NCBI GenBank assembly: GCA_000403315.2
Contig: KE159636.1
Coordinates: forward strand, 1,394,786-1,458,785
Direction: 5' to 3'
Origin: Lachnospiraceae bacterium A2
GTDB lineage: Bacteria; Bacillota; Clostridia; Lachnospirales; Lachnospiraceae
DNA: 64,000 nt
Part shown: one piece after another, positions 34,165-42,233 of the stretch
Layout of the letters: the number at the start of each line of letters is the position of its first letter
How positions within the stretch are numbered: the first letter of the stretch is position 1
Translations under genes and position numbers: made by a program
Notes under the pieces: generated by a model
The model's database searches: none
Told to the model about the DNA's origin: nothing
What the model saw: only the letters and a program-made list of their open reading frames with translations

Positions 34165-35943
34165 ATGAAGTACGATTTTACATCTATTATGGACCGCCAT
34201 GGCAAGGACGCCATAGCAGTGGACGGGCTTGGCGCAATGCCCGGGTTTACCCCAAGCGCCCCCAAGGAAGGCTTTGACGCAATCCCTATGTGGGTGGCCG
34301 ATATGAATTTCCCCACAGTCCCCACAATCCCGGAAGCAATCATTGAGCGGGCGAGGCACCCGGCTTACGGGTATTTCCAGCCTACGGACGAATATTATGG
34401 CGCCATTATCAAATGGCAGGAAACCCGCAACGGCGTAACTGGCCTGACGAAAGAATGCATTGGGTATGAAAATGGGGTGCTGGGGGGCGTAGTTTCGGCA
34501 CTGACGGCGTTTGCAGCCCCGGGGGATGCAGTGCTCCTCCACAGCCCCACTTATATCGGGTTTACCATGAGCATTGGCAACAATGGGTTTAAGATTGTCC
34601 ACAGCCCGCTGGTAAAGGATGAGGACGGCGTTTGGCGGATGGACTATGAAGATATGGACATGAAAATCAAGATGGAAAATATCCATGTGGCAGTCCTGTG
34701 CAGCCCCCACAACCCCTGCGGGCGCGTCTGGGAACGCTGGGAACTGGAAAAGGCAATGGAAATTTATAAGGCAAACGACTGCGTTGTCATTTCCGATGAA
34801 ATCTGGTCTGACATTATCCTTGCAGGCCATAAGCATATCCCCACCCAAATGGTAAGCGAGGATGCAAGGGAACGGACCGTTGGGGTATATGCCCCCAGCA
34901 AGACCTTCAACCTTGCGGGGCTGGTGGGCAGCTACCATATCATATATAATAAGTATCTCCGGGACCGTACCGTTGCCAAGGGCAGCAAGCCCCATTACAA
35001 CGATATGAACGTGCTTTCCATGCACGCCCTGCTTGGGGCCTACAAGCCGGAAGGGTATGAATGGGTGGACGAGCTCTGCGGGGTGATTACGGAAAATGTG
35101 GACTATGCCTGCAGGTTTATCCAGGAACACTTTGAAGGGGTGGAGGTATTTAAGCCTGAAGGGACCTATATGCTTTTCCTGGATTGTACCAAGTGGTGCG
35201 AAGCCCATGGGAAAACCATTGGGGAGCTCCAGCAGGCGGGATGGGACGTAGGCGTAGCATGGCAGGACGGCAGGATGTTCCACGGGCCGTGTGCCATCCG
35301 CATGAACCTTGCCCTGCCCTTAAGCCGCGTCCAGGAAGCTTTCCGGCGGCTGGACAAATATGTGTTTAACGGCGGGCTTGCCAAGGAAGATGGCTACCAG
35401 GCGCCCCTGTCTGTGGGGGATGTTATGGAGGACTTTACCTTTGATACCCCATTTACCCAGGGGCGTACCTTGATGGAAACTCTGAAAGCCGCCCCAAAGA
35501 CGGCAATCCTGTTCCTCAGGTATTATGGCTGCACCCTATGCCAGATGGACATTCACCAGCTTGCAAAGGACCATGGGAAAATCACTGCAGGCGGCGGGCA
35601 GCTCCTGCTGGTGCTCCAGTCAGAGCCGGAGGTGGTTTCCAGCCAGATCAGCGAGGATACCCTGCCCTTTGAAATTATCTGCGACCCAGAGCAGGCTCTG
35701 TACAAGCGGTTTGGCATCCAGGGGGCGGAAGACATGAGGGCAATGGTGGATGGAAAAGCCTTTGCAAAGCTGGCAAAAGCCGCAGTTACCGGGTACAGGC
35801 ATGGGAAATACGAGGGTAACGAACTCCAGCTCCCGGCGGCATTTGTGGTGGATGCCAATGGGAAGGTAGGGTATGCCCATTATGGGAAAACCGTATCGGA
35901 TTTCCCGGATGCGGAAAAACTGGCAAGGGTGCTGGCAGAATAA
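34165..35943 (+). CDS. MalY/PatB-type C-S lyase fused to a redoxin-like domain
   Basis: 592 residues in two parts. Residues 1-400 are a fold-type I PLP enzyme like MalY/PatB cystathionine beta-lyase: 'IPMWVADMNFPT', 'CSPHNPCGR', and PLP Lys246 in 'YAPSKTFNLAG'. Residues about 415-592 are a thioredoxin-fold, AhpC/TSA-like domain with Cys456 and Cys459 in 'RYYGCTLCQMD' and a 'AAFVVDANGKVGYAHYGKTV' end. The fusion would release sulfide or a thiol beside a redox-active CxxC. ATG 34165 has 'AAGGAAAGGAG' upstream. Operon with ridA and a permease. The role of the second domain is inference. Confidence 0.9.
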   Translation: MKYDFTSIMDRHGKDAIAVDGLGAMPGFTPSAPKEGFDAIPMWVADMNFPTVPTIPEAIIERARHPAYGYFQPTDEYYGAIIKWQETRNGVTGLTKECIGYENGVLGGVVSALTAFAAPGDAVLLHSPTYIGFTMSIGNNGFKIVHSPLVKDEDGVWRMDYEDMDMKIKMENIHVAVLCSPHNPCGRVWERWELEKAMEIYKANDCVVISDEIWSDIILAGHKHIPTQMVSEDARERTVGVYAPSKTFNLAGLVGSYHIIYNKYLRDRTVAKGSKPHYNDMNVLSMHALLGAYKPEGYEWVDELCGVITENVDYACRFIQEHFEGVEVFKPEGTYMLFLDCTKWCEAHGKTIGELQQAGWDVGVAWQDGRMFHGPCAIRMNLALPLSRVQEAFRRLDKYVFNGGLAKEDGYQAPLSVGDVMEDFTFDTPFTQGRTLMETLKAAPKTAILFLRYYGCTLCQMDIHQLAKDHGKITAGGGQLLLVLQSEPEVVSSQISEDTLPFEIICDPEQALYKRFGIQGAEDMRAMVDGKAFAKLAKAAVTGYRHGKYEGNELQLPAAFVVDANGKVGYAHYGKTVSDFPDAEKLARVLAE

Positions 35944-35962
35944 AAGCTGCTGTGCGGTTTTT

Positions 35963-35994
35963 AACAGGAGGGCGGAAACGTCCTCCTGTTTTAT
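35963..35994 (+). terminator. Terminator after the ridA-permease-lyase operon
   Basis: AACAGGAGG pairs with CCTCCTGTT around GCGGAAACGT, followed by TTTAT. Ends the operon. Confidence 0.85.
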
Positions 35995-36294
35995 ACTCCG
36001 GGCAGGATGCGCACTCGCATAAGAGGTAAAATATTGCTTCGCAATTGTGCTCGGCGCGCAAAATGTGCAAGCCCCTCATGAGTGAGGGGTCCGGAGAGCT
36101 GAAGTGGGCTTGCCCACTTTGTTTTAGGAAAGATCTTACCTCTGCCAGAGAATATCTTTTCCCTTTCTGCCGTGACAAATCTTTCAGAGTTGGGTGTGGA
36201 AAAATAAGCATAGTTATAGTATAATGGTGGAAAACTTTGATGTTATGGGCGCCCCGGCGGGCAATGCAGGATATAAAATTTTCAGGAGGTAGGC
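35995..36294. other. Structured intergenic region with repeats
   Basis: Non-coding. AGAGGTAA at 36022-36029 and TTACCTCT at 36136-36143 bracket a set of small hairpins (including GCCCCTCATGAGTGAGGGGT at 36071-36090). The 21-base unit at 36101-36121 matches 19018-19038 in inverted orientation. Near the end a promoter TGGAAA (36197-36202), 17 bases, TATAAT (36220-36225) serves the aminopeptidase gene. Confidence 0.55.
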
Positions 36295-37578
36295 ATGGAG
36301 AAGGAATTATTTCATTTAGTGGAAAAAGGCACCAGCGCAGTAATGGCGGTGCGGGAGGCAGCAAGGCAGCTTCAGGAGGCAGGATTTGAGGAACTTAGTT
36401 TCCAACGGGGCTGGGGGCTGACGGAAAACGGCAGGTATTTTGTGAAGCACCATGACACAACGCTGTTTGCCTTTGCCATTGGGGCGCAGGCAGATTTGCG
36501 GGGGGCTGTGCGGATTGGGGCGGCACACACGGATTTCCCATGCCTGCGGATTAAGCCCAACCCGGATGTATCTGCCGGGGGATATGGGCAGGTAAATGTG
36601 GAAGCTTACGGCGGGATGATATTAAATACATGGCTGGACCGTCCCCTGGGCATTTCCGGGCGGATCGCCCTTGCAGGGGAAGACGTGATGCACCCAGAGA
36701 TGCGCTATATTTCCGTGGACCGGCCCTTTATGGTAATCCCGAACCTTGCCATCCATATGAACCGGGAAGTCAATAAGGGCATAGAACTTAACAAGCAGAC
36801 CGATATGCTCCCTATCCTTGGGCTTTTGGGGGAAGGGGCAAAGGAAGAAAAAATGCTGATGGATTTCCTTGCAGAGGAGCTGCAGGTAAAGAGGGAGGAC
36901 ATCTTAGACTATGAATTGTGGGCTTACTGCCTGGAAAAGCCCCAGCGCGCAGGGATCAAGGGGGAACTGCTCCTTTCCCCAAGGCTTGACAACCTTACCT
37001 CCGTGCAGGCGCTGCTGACAGGCCTGATAAACAGCAATCCCAAAAAGGGGCTGAACCTTATCGCATTGTTCGACCATGAGGAGATTGGCAGCAAAACCAA
37101 GCAGGGGGCGGATTCCATGCTTTTATTGAGCCTGCTGGAAAAAATTAATGACAGCCTTGGGAAAACCCCGGAACAGGCAAGGGAAGGCTTGTACGATGCA
37201 TTTTTCCTGTCTTTGGACGTGGCCCATGGGCTCCACCCCAACCAGATGGGGAAAATGGATCCCACGAATAAGCCGGTGCTGGGCCGGGGGCTGTGCATCA
37301 AGGAGGCAGCTTCCCAGTCGTATGCCACGGACTGTGAAGCGGTGGCAGTGGCAGAGCAGATTTGCCGGAAGGGGGACATTCCGTACCAGAAGTTCGTAAA
37401 CCGTTCCGACATGGCTGGGGGAAGGACCCTTGGGGCACTGGCTTCCGCTATTCTGCCGGTACGGACGGTGGATATCGGGGTGCCCATCCTTGCCATGCAT
37501 TCGGCAGTGGAAACTATGGGGGCGGCAGATTTAGAAGCATTGGCGGATTTTGCCACGGCATATTTCCAGACCATATAA
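36295..37578 (+). CDS. M18-family aminopeptidase
   Basis: Zinc aminopeptidase of cytosolic peptide turnover. 427 residues. Metal ligands of the family are visible: His in 'GAAHTDFPCLRIKP', Asp in 'SPRLDNLTSV', Glu pair in 'FDHEEIGSKT', and His near the end in 'AMHSAVETMG'. ATG 36295 follows 'AGGAGGTAGGC'. Stands alone under its own promoter, or co-transcribed with the secreted protein 51 bases downstream. Confidence 0.93.
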   Translation: MEKELFHLVEKGTSAVMAVREAARQLQEAGFEELSFQRGWGLTENGRYFVKHHDTTLFAFAIGAQADLRGAVRIGAAHTDFPCLRIKPNPDVSAGGYGQVNVEAYGGMILNTWLDRPLGISGRIALAGEDVMHPEMRYISVDRPFMVIPNLAIHMNREVNKGIELNKQTDMLPILGLLGEGAKEEKMLMDFLAEELQVKREDILDYELWAYCLEKPQRAGIKGELLLSPRLDNLTSVQALLTGLINSNPKKGLNLIALFDHEEIGSKTKQGADSMLLLSLLEKINDSLGKTPEQAREGLYDAFFLSLDVAHGLHPNQMGKMDPTNKPVLGRGLCIKEAASQSYATDCEAVAVAEQICRKGDIPYQKFVNRSDMAGGRTLGALASAILPVRTVDIGVPILAMHSAVETMGAADLEALADFATAYFQTI

Positions 37579-37629
37579 TAAAGGCTGGGATGGCCTGGGG
37601 CTTAGAAGGGAAAAGGAAGGTAATTAGGG

Positions 37630-38829
37630 ATGAAGTGGATAAAATGCAGGGCGGCGGGGATTTTGCTGGCTTTCCTGTTTGGGGGCATGGCAAGTGCATG
37701 TTCCATGGGAGATGTAGGGGAACTCTTGCAGGAGCGCATGGAGTCTGAAAGTGTTGATACAGAAGAAAGCAAGCAGCAGGCAGAGCCCAGGGAGGCAGAA
37801 ACCAAGCAGCTTGAAAATCAGCCGGCAGCCCGGGAACAGATTTCCGTGGGGAAATATGCCTATGAACATTTGGACGAGGAGGGGAAGGCTGTTTATGACG
37901 AGATGCTCACGGCTATTTTAAACCATGAGGAAAAAATCAAGCTTTCCACCACGGACCTGGATTTGATGCGCAGGGCATATACGGCGGTCTGCGGGGATTA
38001 CGGCGGCCTGTTTTGGGTAGAAGGCTATGTGTTTACCAGATATACCAAAGGTGAGGAGCTGGTAAGCCTGGAATTTGCCCCCAAATATACCATGACAAAG
38101 GAAGAACGCAGGATTATGCAGGTCCAGATAGATGATATTGTGGCGGTGTGGCTTGCAGGCATTTCTATTAATGACACAGATTATGACAAGGCAAAATATG
38201 TTTACGAGCTGCTTGCGCTAAATACGGAGTATGTAAAGGACGCTACGGACAGCCAGAACATTATCAGTGTATTTATCAAGCGGCAGACGGTATGCCAGGG
38301 CTATGCATGTGCCGTCCAGTACCTCTTGGAGCAGCTTGGGATCCAGAGCGTGATTGTAAGCGGCACTGCGCTGGGGGATGCCCATGCCTGGAATTTAATC
38401 CGGCTGGATGGGGAATACTATTACATGGACGCCACTTGGGGGAACAATGGCTACCAGAATGGCCAAGGCCCGGAAAAATCCTTCATTGACTATAACTATA
38501 TGGCTATGACAACGGAGGAAATGAAGATGGGGCATGTGCCGGATGCTAATATGGAGCTGCCGGATTGTACCGCGGTCATGAACAATTATTTTATCCGGGA
38601 AGGCACTTACATTGAGGAATGGGACCCGGAACGGATGGGCGCGGTCCTTTCACAGGCCTGGATGCAGGGAAGGGTAGTGACGCTGCGCTTTTCCGATGAA
38701 ATACTGAAAAAACAGGCGTTCCGGTACTTTATTGACGAAGGGTATATTGCAGATTACTGCGACGGGATTACGCAAATTAATTATATTGAAGATAACCTTT
38801 GGAAAGAAATAAGCTTTTGCTTTGATTAA
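37630..38829 (+). CDS. Secreted transglutaminase-like protein
   Basis: 399 residues. An N-terminal signal segment ends at 'GGMASACSMG', a possible lipobox with Cys24, so it may be a lipoprotein. An acidic, low-complexity spacer (about 35-70) precedes the globular part. The transglutaminase-like triad is visible: Cys in 'RQTVCQGYACAV', His in 'GDAHAWNLI', Asp in 'YYYMDATWG'. Such proteins are often cysteine peptidases or cross-linking enzymes at the cell surface; substrate unknown. Confidence 0.82.
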   Translation: MKWIKCRAAGILLAFLFGGMASACSMGDVGELLQERMESESVDTEESKQQAEPREAETKQLENQPAAREQISVGKYAYEHLDEEGKAVYDEMLTAILNHEEKIKLSTTDLDLMRRAYTAVCGDYGGLFWVEGYVFTRYTKGEELVSLEFAPKYTMTKEERRIMQVQIDDIVAVWLAGISINDTDYDKAKYVYELLALNTEYVKDATDSQNIISVFIKRQTVCQGYACAVQYLLEQLGIQSVIVSGTALGDAHAWNLIRLDGEYYYMDATWGNNGYQNGQGPEKSFIDYNYMAMTTEEMKMGHVPDANMELPDCTAVMNNYFIREGTYIEEWDPERMGAVLSQAWMQGRVVTLRFSDEILKKQAFRYFIDEGYIADYCDGITQINYIEDNLWKEISFCFD

Positions 38830-38848
38830 TATGGTTAGGGTGCCAAAA

Positions 38849-38864
38849 GGGGCTGTCGCACTAA
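38849..38864 (+). repeat. Single copy of the GGGGCTGTCGCACTAA element end
   Basis: The 16 bases match the end of the foldback at 4839-4936 and the palindrome at 42973-43008. No partner end was found in the next 200 bases, so this may be a solo remnant. It lies just after the stop codon of the transglutaminase-like gene. Confidence 0.6.
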
Positions 38865-39036
38865 TCATTAATATTATAAAAAATGGGGAAACTTAAGCCA
38901 AATGGGTCTTTTCAAAATGCCATATTTATGCTAGTATTAAGTAGTATTAAAAACTACATGGAAAAACAACAATAACAGGAAAAGTTATTTCAAATATCAA
39001 GTGTAGTATAACAGGATACTATTTAGGAGGAAGGAC

Positions 39037-39876
39037 ATGAGCTATAAGATTGTAGTAGACAGTTGCGGGGAGCTGACAGAACAGCAAAAACAGGATGGCC
39101 ATTTTGAATCTGTGCCGTTAGAAATTTTTGTGGATGATTACCATATTGTGGATGATGAAACATTTGACCAGCAGGAATTTTTAAAACGGGTGGCAGCAAG
39201 CTCCAACTGCCCCAAATCAACCTGCCCTTCGCCGGAACGGTATGTGGAAGCCTATGACTGCGACGCAGGGAATGTCTATGCAGTGACGCTTTCCTCACAG
39301 CTCAGCGGTTCCTATAACAGCGCGGAGTTAGGCAGGAAGCTGTATTTGGAGGAGAAGGGGGAAAAGAACATCCATGTGTTTGATTCCAAATCCGCTTCTG
39401 TAGGGGAAACCGTGATTGCCATGAAGATTCAGGAGTGTGAGGAAGCTGGCCTTAGCTTTGAAGAAGTCATTGGAAAAGTGGACGCCTTTATTGCAGGGCT
39501 GAATACGTCCTTTGTGTTGGAAACATTGGAAACACTCAGGAAAAATGGCAGGCTCAGCAACATCAAGGCGTTTGTGGCAAATACCCTGAATATCAAGCCT
39601 ATTATGGCAGGCACGGCCGAAGGCACTATTTGCCAGATTGGGCAGGCAAGGGGGATTGGGAAGGCTGTCAACAAAATGATTTCCGACCTTGTTGCCAAAA
39701 CAGCCAACCCACGGGAAAAAATCCTTGCGGTTTCCCACTGCAACTGCCCCAAACGTGCCAGGGAAGCAGTGGAAAAGATAAAAGGGCTGGCGGAATTTAA
39801 AGAGATTATTGTGGTGGAAACCGCTGGGATCAGCAGTATGTATGCCAGCGATGGGGGCATAATTATTGTGGCTTAA
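39037..39876 (+). CDS. DegV-family fatty-acid-binding protein
   Basis: 279 residues; DegV proteins bind a fatty acid and act with fatty-acid kinase to feed exogenous fatty acids into phospholipid. Starts 'YKIVVDSCGELTEQQ' with the family 'DS' pair, then 'STCPSPERYVEAYD' and 'TLSSQLSGSYNSAE' lining the ligand site, and 'VFDSKSASVGE'. ATG has 'AGGAGGAAGGAC' upstream. A strong terminator follows. Confidence 0.93.
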   Translation: MSYKIVVDSCGELTEQQKQDGHFESVPLEIFVDDYHIVDDETFDQQEFLKRVAASSNCPKSTCPSPERYVEAYDCDAGNVYAVTLSSQLSGSYNSAELGRKLYLEEKGEKNIHVFDSKSASVGETVIAMKIQECEEAGLSFEEVIGKVDAFIAGLNTSFVLETLETLRKNGRLSNIKAFVANTLNIKPIMAGTAEGTICQIGQARGIGKAVNKMISDLVAKTANPREKILAVSHCNCPKRAREAVEKIKGLAEFKEIIVVETAGISSMYASDGGIIIVA

Positions 39877-39984
39877 GATGCAGCAGGGGATTGGCGGCAG
39901 GAGGGCTGCCGCAGCTAAGGGCGTGCAGGGATTTTGCCCGCATTTTTGCATGGGGCATGCAGGCCGGGCTTTACAGATAGAAAA

Positions 39985-40017
39985 GGAACAGCTTTTGGGG
40001 ATGGGCTGTTCCTTTTT
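39985..40017 (+). terminator. Terminator after degV-family gene
   Basis: GGAACAGC pairs with GCTGTTCC around TTTTGGGGATGG, followed by five T. Confidence 0.88.
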
Positions 40018-40021
40018 CCTG

Positions 40022-40462
40022 TCATTCTTCTATGTAGGCTGCTTTATCCAAGGCTGATTGGATTGCATTTAACAATACCATGGAGGTGTATTGGCTGTCG
40101 TCCCCATAAGAAATATCCTCCAGGGACTGCTTTTCATAAACCTGCTGGGTGATGTTATCCAGGGTGGGCTGCATCAGGGGGTACATGGCAGCAGTGGATT
40201 CATCTAAATTTACCAGCGTAATGGAATTGATGTGGCTTTCGTCTACCACAACTTCCACGTCGATGGCATTGTCATTTAATTGTATGGAGGAAGTATAAAC
40301 CCCCGCCGTATATTTCATGGTTTCTTTTGTGGCCTTTTCTTTGTTGTCCGGCAGGAACATAAAAATCAGAAGTATAATCAGCAGGATTCCAAGCACAGCA
40401 AAAATAGCGGTGTAGATGACTTCTTTCAGGTGCAGGACAACAATTTTTGTTTTTGAACTCAC
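40022..40462 (-). CDS. Membrane-anchored FMN_bind-like protein lacking the flavinylation motif
   Basis: 146 residues: one N-terminal membrane segment ('VIYTAIFAVLGILLIILLIF') then a domain that follows the FMN_bind layout: 'YTAGVYTSSIQLNDNAIDVE', 'VVVDESHINSITLVN', and 'YTSMVLLNAIQSALDKA'. The Ser/Thr flavin-attachment motif (S-G-A-T type) is replaced by 'YGDDSQYTS', so covalent FMN is unlikely unless Thr in 'YTS' serves. Function unknown; assignment of the fold is by eye. Confidence 0.6.
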   Translation of the reverse strand: MSSKTKIVVLHLKEVIYTAIFAVLGILLIILLIFMFLPDNKEKATKETMKYTAGVYTSSIQLNDNAIDVEVVVDESHINSITLVNLDESTAAMYPLMQPTLDNITQQVYEKQSLEDISYGDDSQYTSMVLLNAIQSALDKAAYIEE

Positions 40463-40544
40463 AGGATTCCTCCTTAATTTCTCTTTAAACTACTATATGT
40501 GGGCAGGGGTTAAAATATTCTTGATGAAAATTTTAAAAAAAGTA

Positions 40545-40573
40545 TTGACAAACAGGAAAAATAGTTGTATTAT
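40545..40573 (+). promoter_or_regulatory. tRNA-Gly promoter
   Basis: TTGACA at 40545-40550, 17 bases, TATTAT at 40568-40573, ending 14 bases before the tRNA. Confidence 0.8.
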
Positions 40574-40587
40574 GAACGAGATGAAAC

Positions 40588-40660
40588 GCGATAGTGGCGT
40601 AGTTGGTAACGCGCGACCTTGCCAAGGTCGAGACCGCGGGTTCGAGCCCCGTCTATCGCT
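40588..40660 (+). tRNA. tRNA-Gly (GCC anticodon)
   Basis: Acceptor GCGATAG (40588-40594) pairs with CTATCGC (40653-40659) and T is the discriminator. D arm GGCG..CGCG region, anticodon stem CGACC/GGTCG with loop TTGCCAA (anticodon GCC), T arm 'CGGGTTCGAGCCCCG'. CCA is not encoded. A terminator follows. Confidence 0.95.
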
Positions 40661-40669
40661 CTAATGGAT

Positions 40670-40724
40670 AAGAGCCGTAAACTTCGAGGTTTTCCTGTAA
40701 GACCGTGGGTTTGCGGCTCTTTTT
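40670..40724 (+). terminator. Terminator after tRNA-Gly
   Basis: AAGAGCCGTAAAC pairs with GTTTGCGGCTCTT (one mismatch/bulge) across a 26-base loop, then TTTT. Confidence 0.75.
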
Positions 40725-40805
40725 GTCCCCATGTTTATTACTATGCATAATACGGTATTACATGTTATAATAAATTTTTTTGCCATGATATTTGTCATGA
40801 GGTTT

Positions 40806-41040
40806 TTAAATAAAGATGGAATTCCGTAGCTTTTCTGCAGCCTTCCTTTTTGCATCTTCTTCCCTGTCCATCGTGGAATGCCTGTAGACCGACTTCATGA
40901 TATGGTCTGTCTCCCAGCCACCCATTTTCATGATGTCCGCATCCGGGATATTTAAGGCGCTCATTTTTGATGCAAAGTAGTGCCGTAGCTTGTGTACGGA
41001 AAACTTTGGTATTCCAAGTTTATCCTGCGCAGAATGCAGG
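40806..41040 (-). pseudogene. C-terminal remnant of a tyrosine integrase
   Basis: The minus strand encodes 'VHKLRHYFASKMSALNIPD', 'DIMKMGGWETDHIMKSVYRH', the last catalytic block of a phage-type integrase (HxxR-like 'HKLRHYFAS' and nucleophile Tyr in 'VYRHS'), but the upstream catalytic and N-terminal domains are missing: the frame continues for 45 unrelated codons. It lies 80 bases after tRNA-Gly, a common integration target, so it marks a decayed integrated element. Confidence 0.75.
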
Positions 41041-41175
41041 AAAGCAGTAATGAAAATGATGAAAGACTGATTGCAACCCCTCCATAAAATTGCTATAATG
41101 AGGGAAATACAGGGTGGAGGTTTGGGAATGGAAAATAAAAGGGCAGAAATGCTCTTTTTTTTCTGCAAAAAAGTA

Positions 41176-41204
41176 TTGAATTATACGCATAACAGACGCA
41201 TAAT
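41176..41204 (+). promoter_or_regulatory. hicAB promoter with direct repeats
   Basis: TTGAAT (41176-41181), 17 bases, CATAAT (41199-41204). ACGCATAA occurs at 41185-41192 and 41196-41203, 11 bases apart, inside the promoter; a plausible HicB operator for autorepression. Confidence 0.6.
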
Positions 41205-41227
41205 TGTAATTGCAAGGAGGAAACAGA

Positions 41228-41401
41228 ATGAAAACAAAAGACCTGATTAAGCTATTAGAAAGCAATGGTTGGAAGTTCAAGCGGCACGGTGGAAACCATG
41301 ATGTCTATGTAAAGGATGGAAAGAGGGAGGGCATCGTAAGGCACAGAGAAACAGATGAAGATTTAGCAAAAGCAATCATCAGGCGGAACGGGCTGAAATA
41401 A
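41228..41401 (+). CDS. hicA: HicA-family mRNA interferase toxin
   Basis: 57 residues with the double-stranded-RNA-binding-like HicA fold: 'DLIKLLESNGWKFKRHGGNH' with the catalytic His in 'HGGNHDVY' and 'IVRHRETDEDLAKAIIRRNG'. Cleaves mRNA when unbound. Start ATG 41228 after 'AAGGAGGAAACAG'. Its partner hicB follows 52 bases downstream. Confidence 0.92.
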   Translation: MKTKDLIKLLESNGWKFKRHGGNHDVYVKDGKREGIVRHRETDEDLAKAIIRRNGLK

Positions 41402-41453
41402 GCCCGGTATCCGCAGGATATAATATATAAGTCATGTTAAGGAGGTCAGCAGA

Positions 41454-41852
41454 ATGAAAAAAGCATATCCAGTTATCCTGTCTCAAGGAGAAAAATTTAT
41501 TGTGGCATATGTGCCGGATTTTGAAATCAATACACAAGGTACAGATATTGCCAATGCAATCGAAATGGCAAGGGACGCAATAGGGGTTGTTGGAATTGAT
41601 ATGGAAGATGACGGAGAATCTTTACCAGAGCCAACAGCAGTATCAGCGGTAAAGGCTGATTCAGTGGCGGATATTGTGACGCTTGTGGATGTGGATTTTG
41701 GAGAGTACCGCAGAAAGAACGATATGAGGGCGGTCAAGAAAAACTGTACAATACCGTCATGGTTGAATTTTGAAGCTGAAAAGGCGGGAGTGAATTTTTC
41801 TGCAATCCTGACGGCGGCACTCAAAAGCGAGTTGAAAATTCATAGCCGATAG
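41454..41852 (+). CDS. hicB: HicB-family antitoxin
   Basis: 132 residues: an RNase-H-like HicB domain ('YPVILSQGEKFIVAYVPDFE', 'TQGTDIANAIEMARDAIGVV') followed by an unstructured linker and a C-terminal ribbon-helix-helix part ('IPSWLNFEAEKAGVNFSAIL') that binds DNA. Neutralises HicA and represses the operon. ATG has 'AAGGAGGTCAGCAG' before it. Confidence 0.92.
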   Translation: MKKAYPVILSQGEKFIVAYVPDFEINTQGTDIANAIEMARDAIGVVGIDMEDDGESLPEPTAVSAVKADSVADIVTLVDVDFGEYRRKNDMRAVKKNCTIPSWLNFEAEKAGVNFSAILTAALKSELKIHSR

Positions 41853-41926
41853 GATGGGAGAGAAGGGCAGTAGAGCAAATCTATTGCCTTTTTGTTTGTG
41901 CGCTTGGAAAAAATTGAATTTGTCTA

Positions 41927-41969
41927 GTGACATTCTTGTACGGACATGTATAATATAATTGTACGGACA
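41927..41969 (+). promoter_or_regulatory. Promoter with two 11-bp repeats for the RHH gene
   Basis: TTGTACGGACA occurs at 41936-41946 and 41959-41969. GTGACA (41927-41932) and TATAAT (41949-41954) form a promoter with 16-base spacing whose -10 is flanked by the repeats; the RHH protein encoded next is the natural candidate repressor. Confidence 0.7.
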
Positions 41970-41987
41970 AGAAAGGAGGCAGAGAGG

Positions 41988-42158
41988 ATGTCGCCAAGAC
42001 CAAAATCTGATAAATCCAAACGACACCGCTTTGAATTGCAGCTTGATGATGAAATGGAAAATATGCTGAATGAATGTTCTGAAAAATTGGACACAACCAA
42101 AACCGAAGTAATCAACAAGGGAATACGGATGGTAAAATCAGAACTGGACAAAAAATAG
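41988..42158 (+). CDS. Ribbon-helix-helix DNA-binding protein
   Basis: 56 residues: a basic N-terminus, then 'HRFELQLDDEMENMLNECSE' and 'TTKTEVINKGIRMVKSELDKK', the strand-helix-helix pattern of CopG-like regulators. ATG 41988 follows 'AAAGGAGGCAGAGAGG'. Flanked by the hicAB pair and a truncated transposase, so likely a leftover of a mobile element. Confidence 0.8.
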   Translation: MSPRPKSDKSKRHRFELQLDDEMENMLNECSEKLDTTKTEVINKGIRMVKSELDKK

Positions 42159-42191
42159 AGGTTGCCCAGTCTGGAAAACTAAGCAACCTCT
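42157..42191 (+). terminator. Hairpin after the RHH gene
   Basis: AGAGGTTGC pairs with GCAACCTCT across a 17-base loop right at the stop codon. The following AAAACCC is not a T tract, so it may protect the 3' end instead of terminating. Confidence 0.5.
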
Positions 42192-42233
42192 AAAACCCAC
42201 TCCACAAAGGGAATGTAAATCTATTATACTTTC

